Shown: positions 17,892-24,097 of the stretch, piece by piece
Layout of the letters: every line of letters begins with the position of its first letter
Numbering within the stretch: the stretch's first letter is position 1
Assembly (NCBI GenBank): GCA_964650405.1
Contig: CAZYTO010000034.1
Location: 1 to 27,952 of the forward strand
From: CAZYTO01 sp964650405
GTDB taxonomy: Bacteria; Acidobacteriota; Thermoanaerobaculia; Gp7-AA8
DNA: 27,952 nt
Direction of reading: 5' to 3'
Notes under the pieces: generated by a model
The model's database searches: none
What the model was told of the DNA's origin: nothing
What the model saw: only the letters and a program-made list of their open reading frames with translations
Made by a program: the position numbers and the translations under genes

Positions 17892-18287
17892 ATGACTACC
17901 AAGCGCACAAGCTCCGCGGCGAAGAAGAGCAAGGAGTCGCCTCTCGACCGCATCCGCTCCATCTGCCTCGCCCTTCCCGGAACGAACGAGAAGCTCTCGC
18001 ACGGATCGCCGTCGTTCTTCCTGCCGACCGGCCACTACCTCTCGTTCGCCGACAACCACCACGGCGACGGCAGGCTGGCGGTCTGGATGGCCGCACCGCC
18101 CGGCATGCAGGAGTCGCTCACCGAAGCGGAGCCTGAACACTTCTTCCGGCCGCCGTACGTCGGGCCCTCCGGCTGGGTCGGCAGCACCCTGAACACAGGC
18201 TTCGAGGTGGGCGCCATGGCCGCCCTAAGCTCCCAGGCCCATGCGTGGATCGCGGCAAAGAAGAAACGGCGGGCGCCGGCGAGTTGA
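17892..18287 (+). CDS. YjbR/MmcQ-like DNA-binding-fold protein
   Basis: 131 residues. A Lys/Ser-rich N-terminus precedes DRIRSICLALPGTNEKLSHG, then PSFFLPTGHYLSFAD, LAVWMAAPPGMQESL, the PPYVGPSGWVGSTLNTG motif and a C-terminal helix with AWIAAKK. This is the pattern of the MmcQ/YjbR family (double-wing fold, function largely unknown, often annotated as DNA-binding). It follows the cupin gene in the same direction, but the 85-base spacer is a repeat hairpin, so co-transcription is uncertain. The ATG at 17892 is chosen because it starts the family-like part; there is no strong ribosome-binding site. Confidence 0.8.
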   Translation: MTTKRTSSAAKKSKESPLDRIRSICLALPGTNEKLSHGSPSFFLPTGHYLSFADNHHGDGRLAVWMAAPPGMQESLTEAEPEHFFRPPYVGPSGWVGSTLNTGFEVGAMAALSSQAHAWIAAKKKRRAPAS

Positions 18288-18453
18288 CCGAGACCGGCGC
18301 GCAAGAGACAGCCCAGGAGCGATGACTCCAGTGGGTGATGTCGTGCGACAGGATCATTTCGCGAGGAAGGCTCTCTACCAGAAGTAGACACGCCACAGAT
18401 GCACGCGTCGGACACTCGGCATTCGCCCATGTATGCGCTAGACTTCCATAAGA

Positions 18454-18681
18454 ATGAAAAACACCCTTCTGGAGCAAGTGCTGAGCCTCCCGGAGCACGA
18501 ACGCGCGGAGATCGCCGATCGAATTCTCGAGAGTCTTGACCCCGTCACCCAGGACGACGTCGATGAGGCATGGGCTGCAGAAATCGAGAGGCGATGTGCG
18601 GCCGTTGATGCGGGCACGCTGGGTACCTCTGATTGGAAAGACGTTCGTGCCCGGATCGAGAGGGACATCCTCGGCCGGTGA
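18454..18681 (+). CDS. Addiction-module antitoxin (TIGR02574-like)
   Basis: 75 residues: a helical N-terminus (LLEQVLSLPEHERAEIADRI) with the LPExERAEIAxxxLxSL pattern, then EAWAAEIERRCAAVDAG and a C-terminal VRARIERDILGR. This is the putative addiction-module component family that pairs with RelE/ParE toxins. Its stop overlaps the toxin GTG start by four bases. The 166 bases upstream (18288-18453) hold no gene I can support and presumably contain the promoter. In such pairs the antitoxin binds its toxin and often represses its own operon. Confidence 0.85.
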   Translation: MKNTLLEQVLSLPEHERAEIADRILESLDPVTQDDVDEAWAAEIERRCAAVDAGTLGTSDWKDVRARIERDILGR

Positions 18682-18988
18682 AACGTGTACGGCCGAATGA
18701 TGAAGCCGAAGCGGACTTTCGACACCACATCCGCTGGTATGAGGACGAAAGAGCAGGGCTCGGTGTACGGCTGTTAGCTGACATCCAGGCTGCGATCAAT
18801 CTGATCTCTCGTCACCCGATGGTTGGCGAGCCGGTCCGAGGTATGCGGCCACGGGGAGCCGTGCGACGACTTCCTCTTCGCCGTTTCCCTTCGTACTCGT
18901 TTACCGCGAACATCAGGACCGCATCGAAGTTGTCGCTCTGGCCCACACGAGCCGCAAACCTCGGTATTGGCGAGAACGGCTGAACTGA
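18678..18988 (+). pseudogene. RelE/ParE-family toxin with a one-base frameshift
   Basis: GTG at 18678 begins VKRVRPNDEAEADFRHHIRWYEDERAGLGVR (ParE-like N-terminal helices) and runs to RRLPLRRFP. At about 18885-18890 (TTTCCCTT) the frame is lost; the next frame continues the fold as FVLVYREHQDRIEVVALAHT followed by SRKPRYWRERLN and a stop at 18986-18988. One added base rebuilds a normal ParE toxin of about 103 residues. As written, translation would continue in the wrong frame to 18983. Either the toxin is inactivated, which is common since the antitoxin tolerates this, or the assembly has a one-base error near short homopolymers. Confidence 0.8.
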
Positions 18989-19070
18989 CCGCAGCGCGCA
19001 AACCTCAGCCCGCCCCGGCCCGTGTCGATTTTGACCCGCCTCAGTCGACAAGAGAGTGAAGGAGCAAGAC

Positions 19071-19445
19071 ATGAAAACTAGTACGAACATACTGTTGTGG
19101 ATCATCCAGGGGCTGCTGGCGGCGCTCTTCCTCTTTGCCGGGATCATGAAGTTCGTCCTGCCGCCCTCGGTGATGCAACAGGGGCCGGTGCACCTTCCCA
19201 TGGCGTTCCTGCGGTTCATCGGCGTCATGGAGGTGCTGGGCGCGCTCGGGCTCATCCTCCCCGGGATCACCCGCGTCCGCATCGGGCTGACTCCGGTCGC
19301 CGCTGCCGGGCTGGTGATCATCATGATCGGCGCGACGGTGATCACGCTCATGGGCGGCACCGTGGTGCAGGCCCTCACCCCTTTCATTGCCGGCCTGCTC
19401 GCGGCGACGGTGGCCTGGGGCCGCCGTCCGCGGCCGGCTCACTGA
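19071..19445 (+). CDS. DoxX-like small membrane protein
   Basis: 124 residues with four membrane helices: ILLWIIQGLLAALFLFAGIM, PMAFLRFIGVMEVLGALGLI, IGLTPVAAAGLVIIMIGATV and VQALTPFIAGLLAATVAWG. The FAGIMKF and MEVLGALGLILPG motifs are typical of the DoxX/DoxX-like family, whose members are linked to redox or thiol stress in some bacteria. ATG 19071 is preferred over GTG 19056 because AAGGAG lies eight bases before it. The gene converges with the NadR-like kinase gene, with 16 bases between, and no terminator hairpin is visible in that gap. Confidence 0.85.
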   Translation: MKTSTNILLWIIQGLLAALFLFAGIMKFVLPPSVMQQGPVHLPMAFLRFIGVMEVLGALGLILPGITRVRIGLTPVAAAGLVIIMIGATVITLMGGTVVQALTPFIAGLLAATVAWGRRPRPAH

Positions 19446-19461
19446 CCGAGCAGCAGGGAGG

Positions 19462-20100
19462 TCAGGAGAGGCAGGTCGCAACAATGGAAATGGCCCGCGT
19501 CGTGCGCGCCTCCCAACCGCTCCCCGAAATTGTGACGACCCGCGCGCCGAAGTCGCGGAGCGCGTCGAGAAACTCGCAGTGCAGTTGCTCGCGGCGCGCC
19601 CCCGAGTCACGGACGCCGTCGGCCGTCCACGGTACGTCGATATCGAGCAGCAGGTAGAGATCGGCGAGGCGCTTCTTCGCTTCCTCCACGATCCACGCCG
19701 GGCAATCTCCGTAGTGATGACGGCTGTAGACGACGGTGCTGACCAGGTCGGTGTCGTGGATTTCGAGTGGGGCGGCGACGGGGGCTATCAAGGGCGTGCG
19801 GGTTGCTGCCGGCGGCGAGCGGGAGAAGAGATCCGCTTCGCTGAGTGCACTGTCCGCTCGCCGCTCGCCGCCCGCCGCCCGCCCACCGATCGCGACATCG
19901 CCCAACGCCATCTGCCCCCTCGCAATCGGCTCGACATCGTCGTACGTCAGCTCGCGCGCCACGCGCTCGGCGTATTCGCGAGCGTACTCGGGGATGACGA
20001 TCCCGCCGTAGCGCTCACCGAGGATCGAGGCCAGGGTCGTCTTACCGGTGCATTCCGCGCCGGTCAGGCAGATGCGATGGCGGCTGCCGAACGGCGCCAA
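19462..20100 (-). CDS. NadR-type P-loop kinase, possible thiamine kinase
   Basis: 212 residues from TTG 20100, overlapping the permease gene by 37 bases. It resembles the kinase domain of NadR (AAA_28 type): Walker A GAECTGKTT (14-22), IPEYAREYAE (36-45), ARGQMAL (61-66 region), the DTDL motif (115-118) and a C-terminal LYLLLDIDVPW with DGVRDSGARRE. NadR kinase domains phosphorylate nicotinamide riboside. Here the gene is last in an operon with a TPP riboswitch and a PnuC-family permease, so thiamine is the likelier substrate; that is inference. About 40 residues (72-112) between ARGQMAL and DTDL are extra relative to NadR as I know it and are partly encoded by a heptanucleotide repeat. Confidence 0.78.
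   Translation of the reverse strand: MAPFGSRHRICLTGAECTGKTTLASILGERYGGIVIPEYAREYAERVARELTYDDVEPIARGQMALGDVAIGGRAAGGERRADSALSEADLFSRSPPAATRTPLIAPVAAPLEIHDTDLVSTVVYSRHHYGDCPAWIVEEAKKRLADLYLLLDIDVPWTADGVRDSGARREQLHCEFLDALRDFGARVVTISGSGWEARTTRAISIVATCLS
19811..19882. repeat. Heptanucleotide repeat inside the NadR-like kinase gene
   Basis: Four plus-strand units CGCTCGC, CGCTCGC, CGCCCGC, CGCCCGC (19855-19882). A shorter inverted counterpart, GGCGGCGAGCGG (19811-19822), lies about 32 bases away, so the element is partly palindromic. It is translated in the insertion IGGRAAGGERRADSAL. The core CGCTCGC also forms the array at 25203-25230. Confidence 0.75.
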
Positions 20101-20642
20101 TCGAGGTACCCCTTCACGCAGAGCACGATGAACAGCGCGTAAAGGCCCGACGTCAGGTAGAGCCTCTGGTCGATGAACATGACCACGTAGATGACGTCGA
20201 CGGCCGCCCAGACGATCCAGTTCTCGACGATCTTCATGTTCAGCATGTACTGGCCGACAAGGCTGAACGCCGTCGTCACCGCGTCCCAGACCGGCAGCGA
20301 TGCGTCATGGGCGGTGGCACGCAACGCATAGAAAAAGCCGCCCGTCAGCGCGAAGCCGGCGGCCGCCAACAGGGCCGAGAGGCGCGGCGAGGCGTGCGCG
20401 ATCTTCAGCTCCGTCTTGTTCTCGCCGCCGTGCAGCCACTCGTACCAGCCATGGATCGAGAGGATGAAGTAGATCACCTGCAGCCAGGCATTCAGATAGA
20501 GGTGCGTACGCCAGAAGACGATCAGGTACAGCACCACGCTGACGATGCCCGTCGGCCACGTCCAGATGTTCTCCCGGACGGCCAGCCAGACATTCGCCAG
20601 CGTGAAGACGACCGCGGCGATCTCGAGAGGAGTGAACGTCAA
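20064..20642 (-). CDS. pnuT: PnuC-family permease, probable thiamine transporter PnuT
   Basis: 192 residues with about seven membrane helices. Family motifs are VRENIWTWPTGIVSVVLYLI, YFILSIHGWYEWLHGG (WYEW) and NWIVWAAVDVIYVVMFIDQR. PnuC-type proteins move vitamins by facilitated diffusion and rely on intracellular phosphorylation to trap the substrate: nicotinamide riboside for PnuC, thiamine for PnuT. The TPP riboswitch at the head of the operon points to thiamine. The TTG start overlaps the receptor stop by four bases (TTGA), and the 3' end overlaps the kinase gene by 37 bases, a typical permease-kinase arrangement. Confidence 0.85.
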   Translation of the reverse strand: MTFTPLEIAAVVFTLANVWLAVRENIWTWPTGIVSVVLYLIVFWRTHLYLNAWLQVIYFILSIHGWYEWLHGGENKTELKIAHASPRLSALLAAAGFALTGGFFYALRATAHDASLPVWDAVTTAFSLVGQYMLNMKIVENWIVWAAVDVIYVVMFIDQRLYLTSGLYALFIVLCVKGYLDWRRSAAAIASA

Positions 20643-23062
20643 CGCCGGAAATCTACCATCACCACCGCGTTGCGCGTCGCCTGCGGGTAGTAGTACGCCG
20701 TTCCTCCCACCACCCCGCCGGCGATGTAGTTGTAGCTGTAGCCGCTGGGGAAGACGCGCTTGTTGTTCAGGACGTTGTTCACCTGCAGGCGCAGGCGCGT
20801 CCCGCCGCCGAGGTCGTAGGCGGAGGAGAGATCGAGCGTGGCGAAGGCAGGCGTGGTGAGCGAGTTGTCGTTCGTGTTGTCGAGATGCGACTTCCCGACG
20901 TAGCGGCCCGTGGCCCCGAGGGTCAGGCGCGAAAGGGGCGTCCAGTCGGCCGTCTGGTTGACGATGACGCCGGGTGTCAGCACGGGTTTCCCGTTGTGGA
21001 AGACGAACGGCCTGGAGCCGGGGGGGTTGCCGGAGCCGGTCGCCCNNNNNNNNNNGGAAGGGGGGGTCCAGCGGGCCGTTTGGTGGCGGGTGCGGCGGGG
21101 TGTCAGGAAGGGATTCACTTTGTGGAGGACGGGCGGCGTGGAGCCGGTGAGGTGGCCGGCCGCGTCGTAGACGTCGAAGAACTGCGTCCAGCTCTTGATC
21201 CGGTTGTGGCTGAGGGTGGCGTTCGTGCGGAAGTGCAGCGCCGGAGTGGCCTGCCAGGTCCCGGTCAGCTCGAGGCCCCGCCGGTAGCTGCGGTCGACGT
21301 TCTTGCGAAGCACGAGGCCGATGTCCGAGAGCTGGCCCGTGGATGCGATCTCGTGGTGGAACTCCATGTCATAGAGATTCACCGCGAAGGCGGCATTGCC
21401 GCGCCGGACGTCGTAGCCCGCCTCGAGGTCGAGCAGCCGCTCCGGCGACACGGCGTGGAGGTCGTGGGCGAACGAGGCGTTGTCCTCCCCCTGGAAGAGG
21501 TCATTGCGGGTCGGCTCGCGCCGCGAGAGGCCCGCGCTGGCGTAGATGCCGCTCGCGGCGGTGAGGTCATGGCGCACGCCGAGCTTCGGGTTGAAGAACG
21601 TCCAGCGGATCGGCGCGATGGCCACGTCGCCGTGGTAATGGAAGTTCGTCGAGCGCACCTGCAGGTCGCTGGTGAGATGTGTGCGGCTCGACGCATCCCA
21701 GGTGTACTTGGCGAAGGCGTTGGCCTCCCCCTTCGTGCCGTAGTTGGAGTAGTCGCGCGTGCCGGCGCCGGCGCCGGCGACCATGTCGCGGGTGTGATCG
21801 CGGCGGAATTCGTTGACATGAAGGCCGTACTGGGCCGCGACCCGGCCGTGCGTCGTGGCCACCGTGACCATGCTGCCGATGAGCAGCCCGTCCAGGCCGT
21901 ACTGGCGCAGAGTATCCCGCGTCGATTCGTCATCGAAGAGGCGGTACCAGCCGTAGCCCCGTTGGAAGAAAACCGACGCGGTGAGACTCGTCTTCGGGGA
22001 GAGCGCCTTCAGGTACTGCAACTGGGCGAGGTTGTAGCCGAAGCTGTCGCGCTCCTGCGGGCTCATCCCGTTGAAGCGGAGGTTCGTCTTCAGCGTCTCC
22101 GCGTCCGCGGCGTTGAACGACTGCAGGATTCGTTCATGCCCGGCGAAGCCCATCAACTCGAGCCGCGAGGTGTCGTTCTGTTTGGCCGCCTTGAAGAAGA
22201 CATTGGCCTGCCGCGCGCCGGACGACTCCCGGAAGCCGTCCGACTGCTCGGTCGACACGCGCGCGTAGAGAGAATAGCCGGACGGCCACAGTCCCGACTG
22301 CCAGCCGGCCGTACCTACTCTCTGTCCGAACGAGCCGGCGCCGATCTCCGCGTCGACGCCGGGCATATCCGCCAGCGCGATCGATTCGAGACTGACCGAG
22401 CCGCCGAACGACGGCGACCCGACCGTCGACGTGCCGACCCCGCGCTGTACCTGGATCGACTCCAGCGAGTGCGCCAGATCGGGGAAGTCGGCGAAGTACG
22501 TCCCCATGTCCTCCGAGTCGGCCAGCGGCACACCGTCGAGGGTGAAATTGATCCGCGTGGGACTGATGCCCCGCAGAGAGATGTACGAGTACCCGCTCCC
22601 CCCCGACCCCGCCTCGGTATACGTGTTGATGGACGGCGTCGTGTCCCCAATCATCAGCGGCACGTCCTGCCAGTGGTAGTCGCGTGCGATGTCGGCCTTT
22701 TCGATGTCCGATTTCGTCACCGGCGTCTTCGCCTCGGCGCGAATGCCGGAGACGACGATGCTCTCCGCCATTGCGGGCTGGAGGGTGATGTCGTGCATGG
22801 TGTCTTCTGGATGCGCCTCGCCGTCGGTCGAGGTCGCAGAGGACTGAAACCCGCTCTTGCTCGCACGGACCACGCAACCGCCACAGTCCGACACGACGGC
22901 GAATCTCCCCTCCGCGTCGGTCAACACCGTGTGGCCGTCGACATCGACGGTCGCACCGGCGATGGGCTGACCGTTCGGCGTCTTCACGATGCCCTTCACA
23001 GTCGCGGCCTGGAGCGAGAGGGGGAATAGAAGTACGAGGAGAAACGAACGAAGAGCTCTCAT
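20639..23062 (-). CDS. TonB-dependent outer-membrane receptor, probably for thiamine (contains a scaffold gap)
   Basis: 807 codons as assembled. A signal peptide (MRALRSFLLVLLFPLSLQAA) is followed by a carboxypeptidase-regulatory-like domain (VKGIVKTPNGQPIAGATVDV), a plug domain (DVPLMIGDTTPSINTYTEAG, ISLRGISPTRINFTLDGVPL, VQRGVGTSTVG) and a beta-barrel ending in Phe-Arg-Arg. The operon has a TPP riboswitch, so thiamine or a derivative is the likely ligand. A gap of ten Ns at 21046-21055 is flanked by two copies of one stretch (LTGS...NPFLTP... and ATGSGNPPG...KPVLTPGV...); removing the extra 126 bases leaves about 765 residues in frame. A ribosome-binding site (AAAGG, seven bases before ATG) is present. 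A TonB box was not identified with confidence. Confidence 0.9.
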   Translation of the reverse strand: MRALRSFLLVLLFPLSLQAATVKGIVKTPNGQPIAGATVDVDGHTVLTDAEGRFAVVSDCGGCVVRASKSGFQSSATSTDGEAHPEDTMHDITLQPAMAESIVVSGIRAEAKTPVTKSDIEKADIARDYHWQDVPLMIGDTTPSINTYTEAGSGGSGYSYISLRGISPTRINFTLDGVPLADSEDMGTYFADFPDLAHSLESIQVQRGVGTSTVGSPSFGGSVSLESIALADMPGVDAEIGAGSFGQRVGTAGWQSGLWPSGYSLYARVSTEQSDGFRESSGARQANVFFKAAKQNDTSRLELMGFAGHERILQSFNAADAETLKTNLRFNGMSPQERDSFGYNLAQLQYLKALSPKTSLTASVFFQRGYGWYRLFDDESTRDTLRQYGLDGLLIGSMVTVATTHGRVAAQYGLHVNEFRRDHTRDMVAGAGAGTRDYSNYGTKGEANAFAKYTWDASSRTHLTSDLQVRSTNFHYHGDVAIAPIRWTFFNPKLGVRHDLTAASGIYASAGLSRREPTRNDLFQGEDNASFAHDLHAVSPERLLDLEAGYDVRRGNAAFAVNLYDMEFHHEIASTGQLSDIGLVLRKNVDRSYRRGLELTGTWQATPALHFRTNATLSHNRIKSWTQFFDVYDAAGHLTGSTPPVLHKVNPFLTPRRTRHQTARWTPPSXXXXATGSGNPPGSRPFVFHNGKPVLTPGVIVNQTADWTPLSRLTLGATGRYVGKSHLDNTNDNSLTTPAFATLDLSSAYDLGGGTRLRLQVNNVLNNKRVFPSGYSYNYIAGGVVGGTAYYYPQATRNAVVMVDFRR
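20940..21170. other. Scaffold gap (10 N at 21046-21055) with probable duplicated contig ends
   Basis: The sequence from 20940 to the gap and the sequence from 21066 onward align base for base at an offset of 126, with roughly three quarters of positions equal and no indel until the end. Many of the differences in the right copy are changes to G. This looks like the same genomic stretch present twice as unmerged contig ends rather than a biological tandem repeat. Confidence 0.75.
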
Positions 23063-23110
23063 GGAAATACCTTTCCAGGAGGCCTGAATCGGGTGTGAGA
23101 ACCGTCAGTT

Positions 23111-23190
23111 GCCTTCCCTACGCCGGTGCTAACCGGTTCAGGTTCGAGGGTCTGATCTCAGGCCGTTGACTGCAACGGCCACCCCTAGGC
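23111..23190 (-). ncRNA. TPP riboswitch (THI element)
   Basis: Read on the minus strand, the conserved TPP aptamer parts appear in order: GCCTAGGGGTGGCC, a hairpin (CCGTTGCAGTCAACGG), CTGAGATCAGACCC, TCGAACCTGAACCGG, TTAGCACCGGCGTAGGGAAGGC. The closing P1 stem pairs GCCT (23190-23187) with AGGC (23114-23111). It lies about 50 bases before the start codon of the TonB-dependent receptor. No U-rich terminator is visible, so ligand binding probably hides the ribosome-binding site (AAAGG) through the intervening GGCCTCCT region. It should lower expression of receptor, permease and kinase when TPP is plentiful. Confidence 0.95.
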
Positions 23191-23207
23191 TTCCTACAAC
23201 GGAGGGG

Positions 23208-23236
23208 ATTGTCTGACTTGGGGCGGGGAAGGTCAA
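23208..23236 (-). promoter_or_regulatory. Probable sigma70 promoter of the thiamine-uptake operon
   Basis: TTGACC (23236-23231) and GACAAT (23213-23208) on the minus strand are 17 bases apart. A start site about seven bases downstream would begin the transcript roughly ten bases before the TPP aptamer, as expected for a riboswitch leader. The -35 match is strong and the -10 match is four of six. Confidence 0.55.
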
Positions 23237-23258
23237 GGGGTAAGCGCGGCTCACGCAG

Positions 23259-23522
23259 TCACTTCAATTTGCCCCAGCGTTTGCGGACATGTTGGCGGAT
23301 CCCCTCTTTCAACTCCTCAAGTGTCCGCGGCTTCGGTGGGTTTGTGAAGATCGCCCGGTGGATGTCTTCGGATGAATACGGCCGGACCTTCCTGACGATT
23401 GCTTTGTCACCTTCAAGCTCCCACTCCAGAACAGAACCAGAACTGATGCCCAGCTTGCGGCGGATCTCCGCTGGGATCGAAGTCCGACCCCCACGAGTGA
23501 CACGCGTTCGAAGGGAAACCAT
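23259..23522 (-). CDS. AbrB/MazE-like antitoxin
   Basis: 87 residues from ATG 23522. The N-terminal swapped-hairpin AbrB domain is clear: VTRGGRTSIPAEIRRKLGIS, SGSVLEWELEGDKAIVRKV. The C-terminal tail (IHRAIFTNPPKPRTLEELKE, GIRQHVRKRW) is the type that usually neutralises a PIN-domain toxin. No PIN toxin gene follows; downstream is the promoter and TPP riboswitch of the next operon. The gene lies only eight bases after the RelE/ParE-like toxin gene, so it is probably co-transcribed with it and may be an orphan antitoxin or an added repressor of the cassette. Confidence 0.82.
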   Translation of the reverse strand: MVSLRTRVTRGGRTSIPAEIRRKLGISSGSVLEWELEGDKAIVRKVRPYSSEDIHRAIFTNPPKPRTLEELKEGIRQHVRKRWGKLK

Positions 23523-23530
23523 GGCACATG

Positions 23531-23848
23531 TTACGACGTGCCGGGAAACAGCTGCGCGGGTTCTCGATTGGTGCTCCAAACCGCGAGCACCTCGATACGC
23601 TCTTCAGCAGCGTCGATCCGGTAGTACAAATAGTGCTGTGTAGCCTCAAGGAGGACACGCCGAACTCCTGCGACATCCAAGTCCCTCGTGACGGCACCTG
23701 CTTCGGGGTACTCAGCGATCAATCGAAACGCTCTTCGAAGCTCTTCTTGAAACAGTCGTGGGGCCTTCGTGCGATTTCGCCGCCACCAACGCGATTCATT
23801 GCGGATCTGTCTGGCCGCGAACGATGTCGGCTTGACACGCAGTCGCAC
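23531..23848 (-). CDS. RelE/ParE-family toxin
   Basis: 105 residues from GTG 23848 (an adjacent TTG at 23851 is also possible). The ParE/RelE fold is seen in FAARQIRNESRWWRRNRTKA, PRLFQEELRRAFRLIAEYPE, AGAVTRDLDVAGVRRVLLEA and TQHYLYYRIDAAEERIEVLAVW. Members inhibit gyrase (ParE) or cleave mRNA on ribosomes (RelE); the sequence does not decide which. Unlike the toxin at 18678 it is intact. It directly follows its antitoxin gene, with two to three bases between, and precedes the AbrB-like gene. Confidence 0.85.
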   Translation of the reverse strand: MRLRVKPTSFAARQIRNESRWWRRNRTKAPRLFQEELRRAFRLIAEYPEAGAVTRDLDVAGVRRVLLEATQHYLYYRIDAAEERIEVLAVWSTNREPAQLFPGTS

Positions 23849-23851
23849 CAA

Positions 23852-24073
23852 TCAGTTCGACTCATCCAGTTCCGCCAGGAGCTCGTCAGCATCGACGAAC
23901 TCTCCGCGATCTGCCTGAGCGATCGATTCCAGAAGCATTCGTTTCTCTTCCGGCGACACGCTGAATGTCTCACCGCCATCGCGGCCAAGGATCGTGACCT
24001 TCTCACCCTCGACAAAGGGTTGTCCTTCAACCACGATCTGGCCGTCCATGACGGTGCCGGTAACGATCTTCAT
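23852..24073 (-). CDS. Antitoxin of the RelE/ParE cassette
   Basis: 73 residues. The N-terminal part (MKIVTGTVMDGQIVVEGQPF, EGEKVTILGRDGGE) forms short beta strands; the C-terminal part (VSPEEKRMLLESIAQADRGE, FVDADELLAEL) is the acidic helical tail typical of antitoxins that wrap RelE/ParE toxins. The adjacent intact toxin gene supports this. The promoter must lie in the 24-base gap before it or inside the 3' end of ccmI, which suggests insertion of the cassette just behind the ccm operon. Confidence 0.82.
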   Translation of the reverse strand: MKIVTGTVMDGQIVVEGQPFVEGEKVTILGRDGGETFSVSPEEKRMLLESIAQADRGEFVDADELLAELDESN

Positions 24074-24097
24074 ACCGCGATTCTACGCTTGGGCGTC

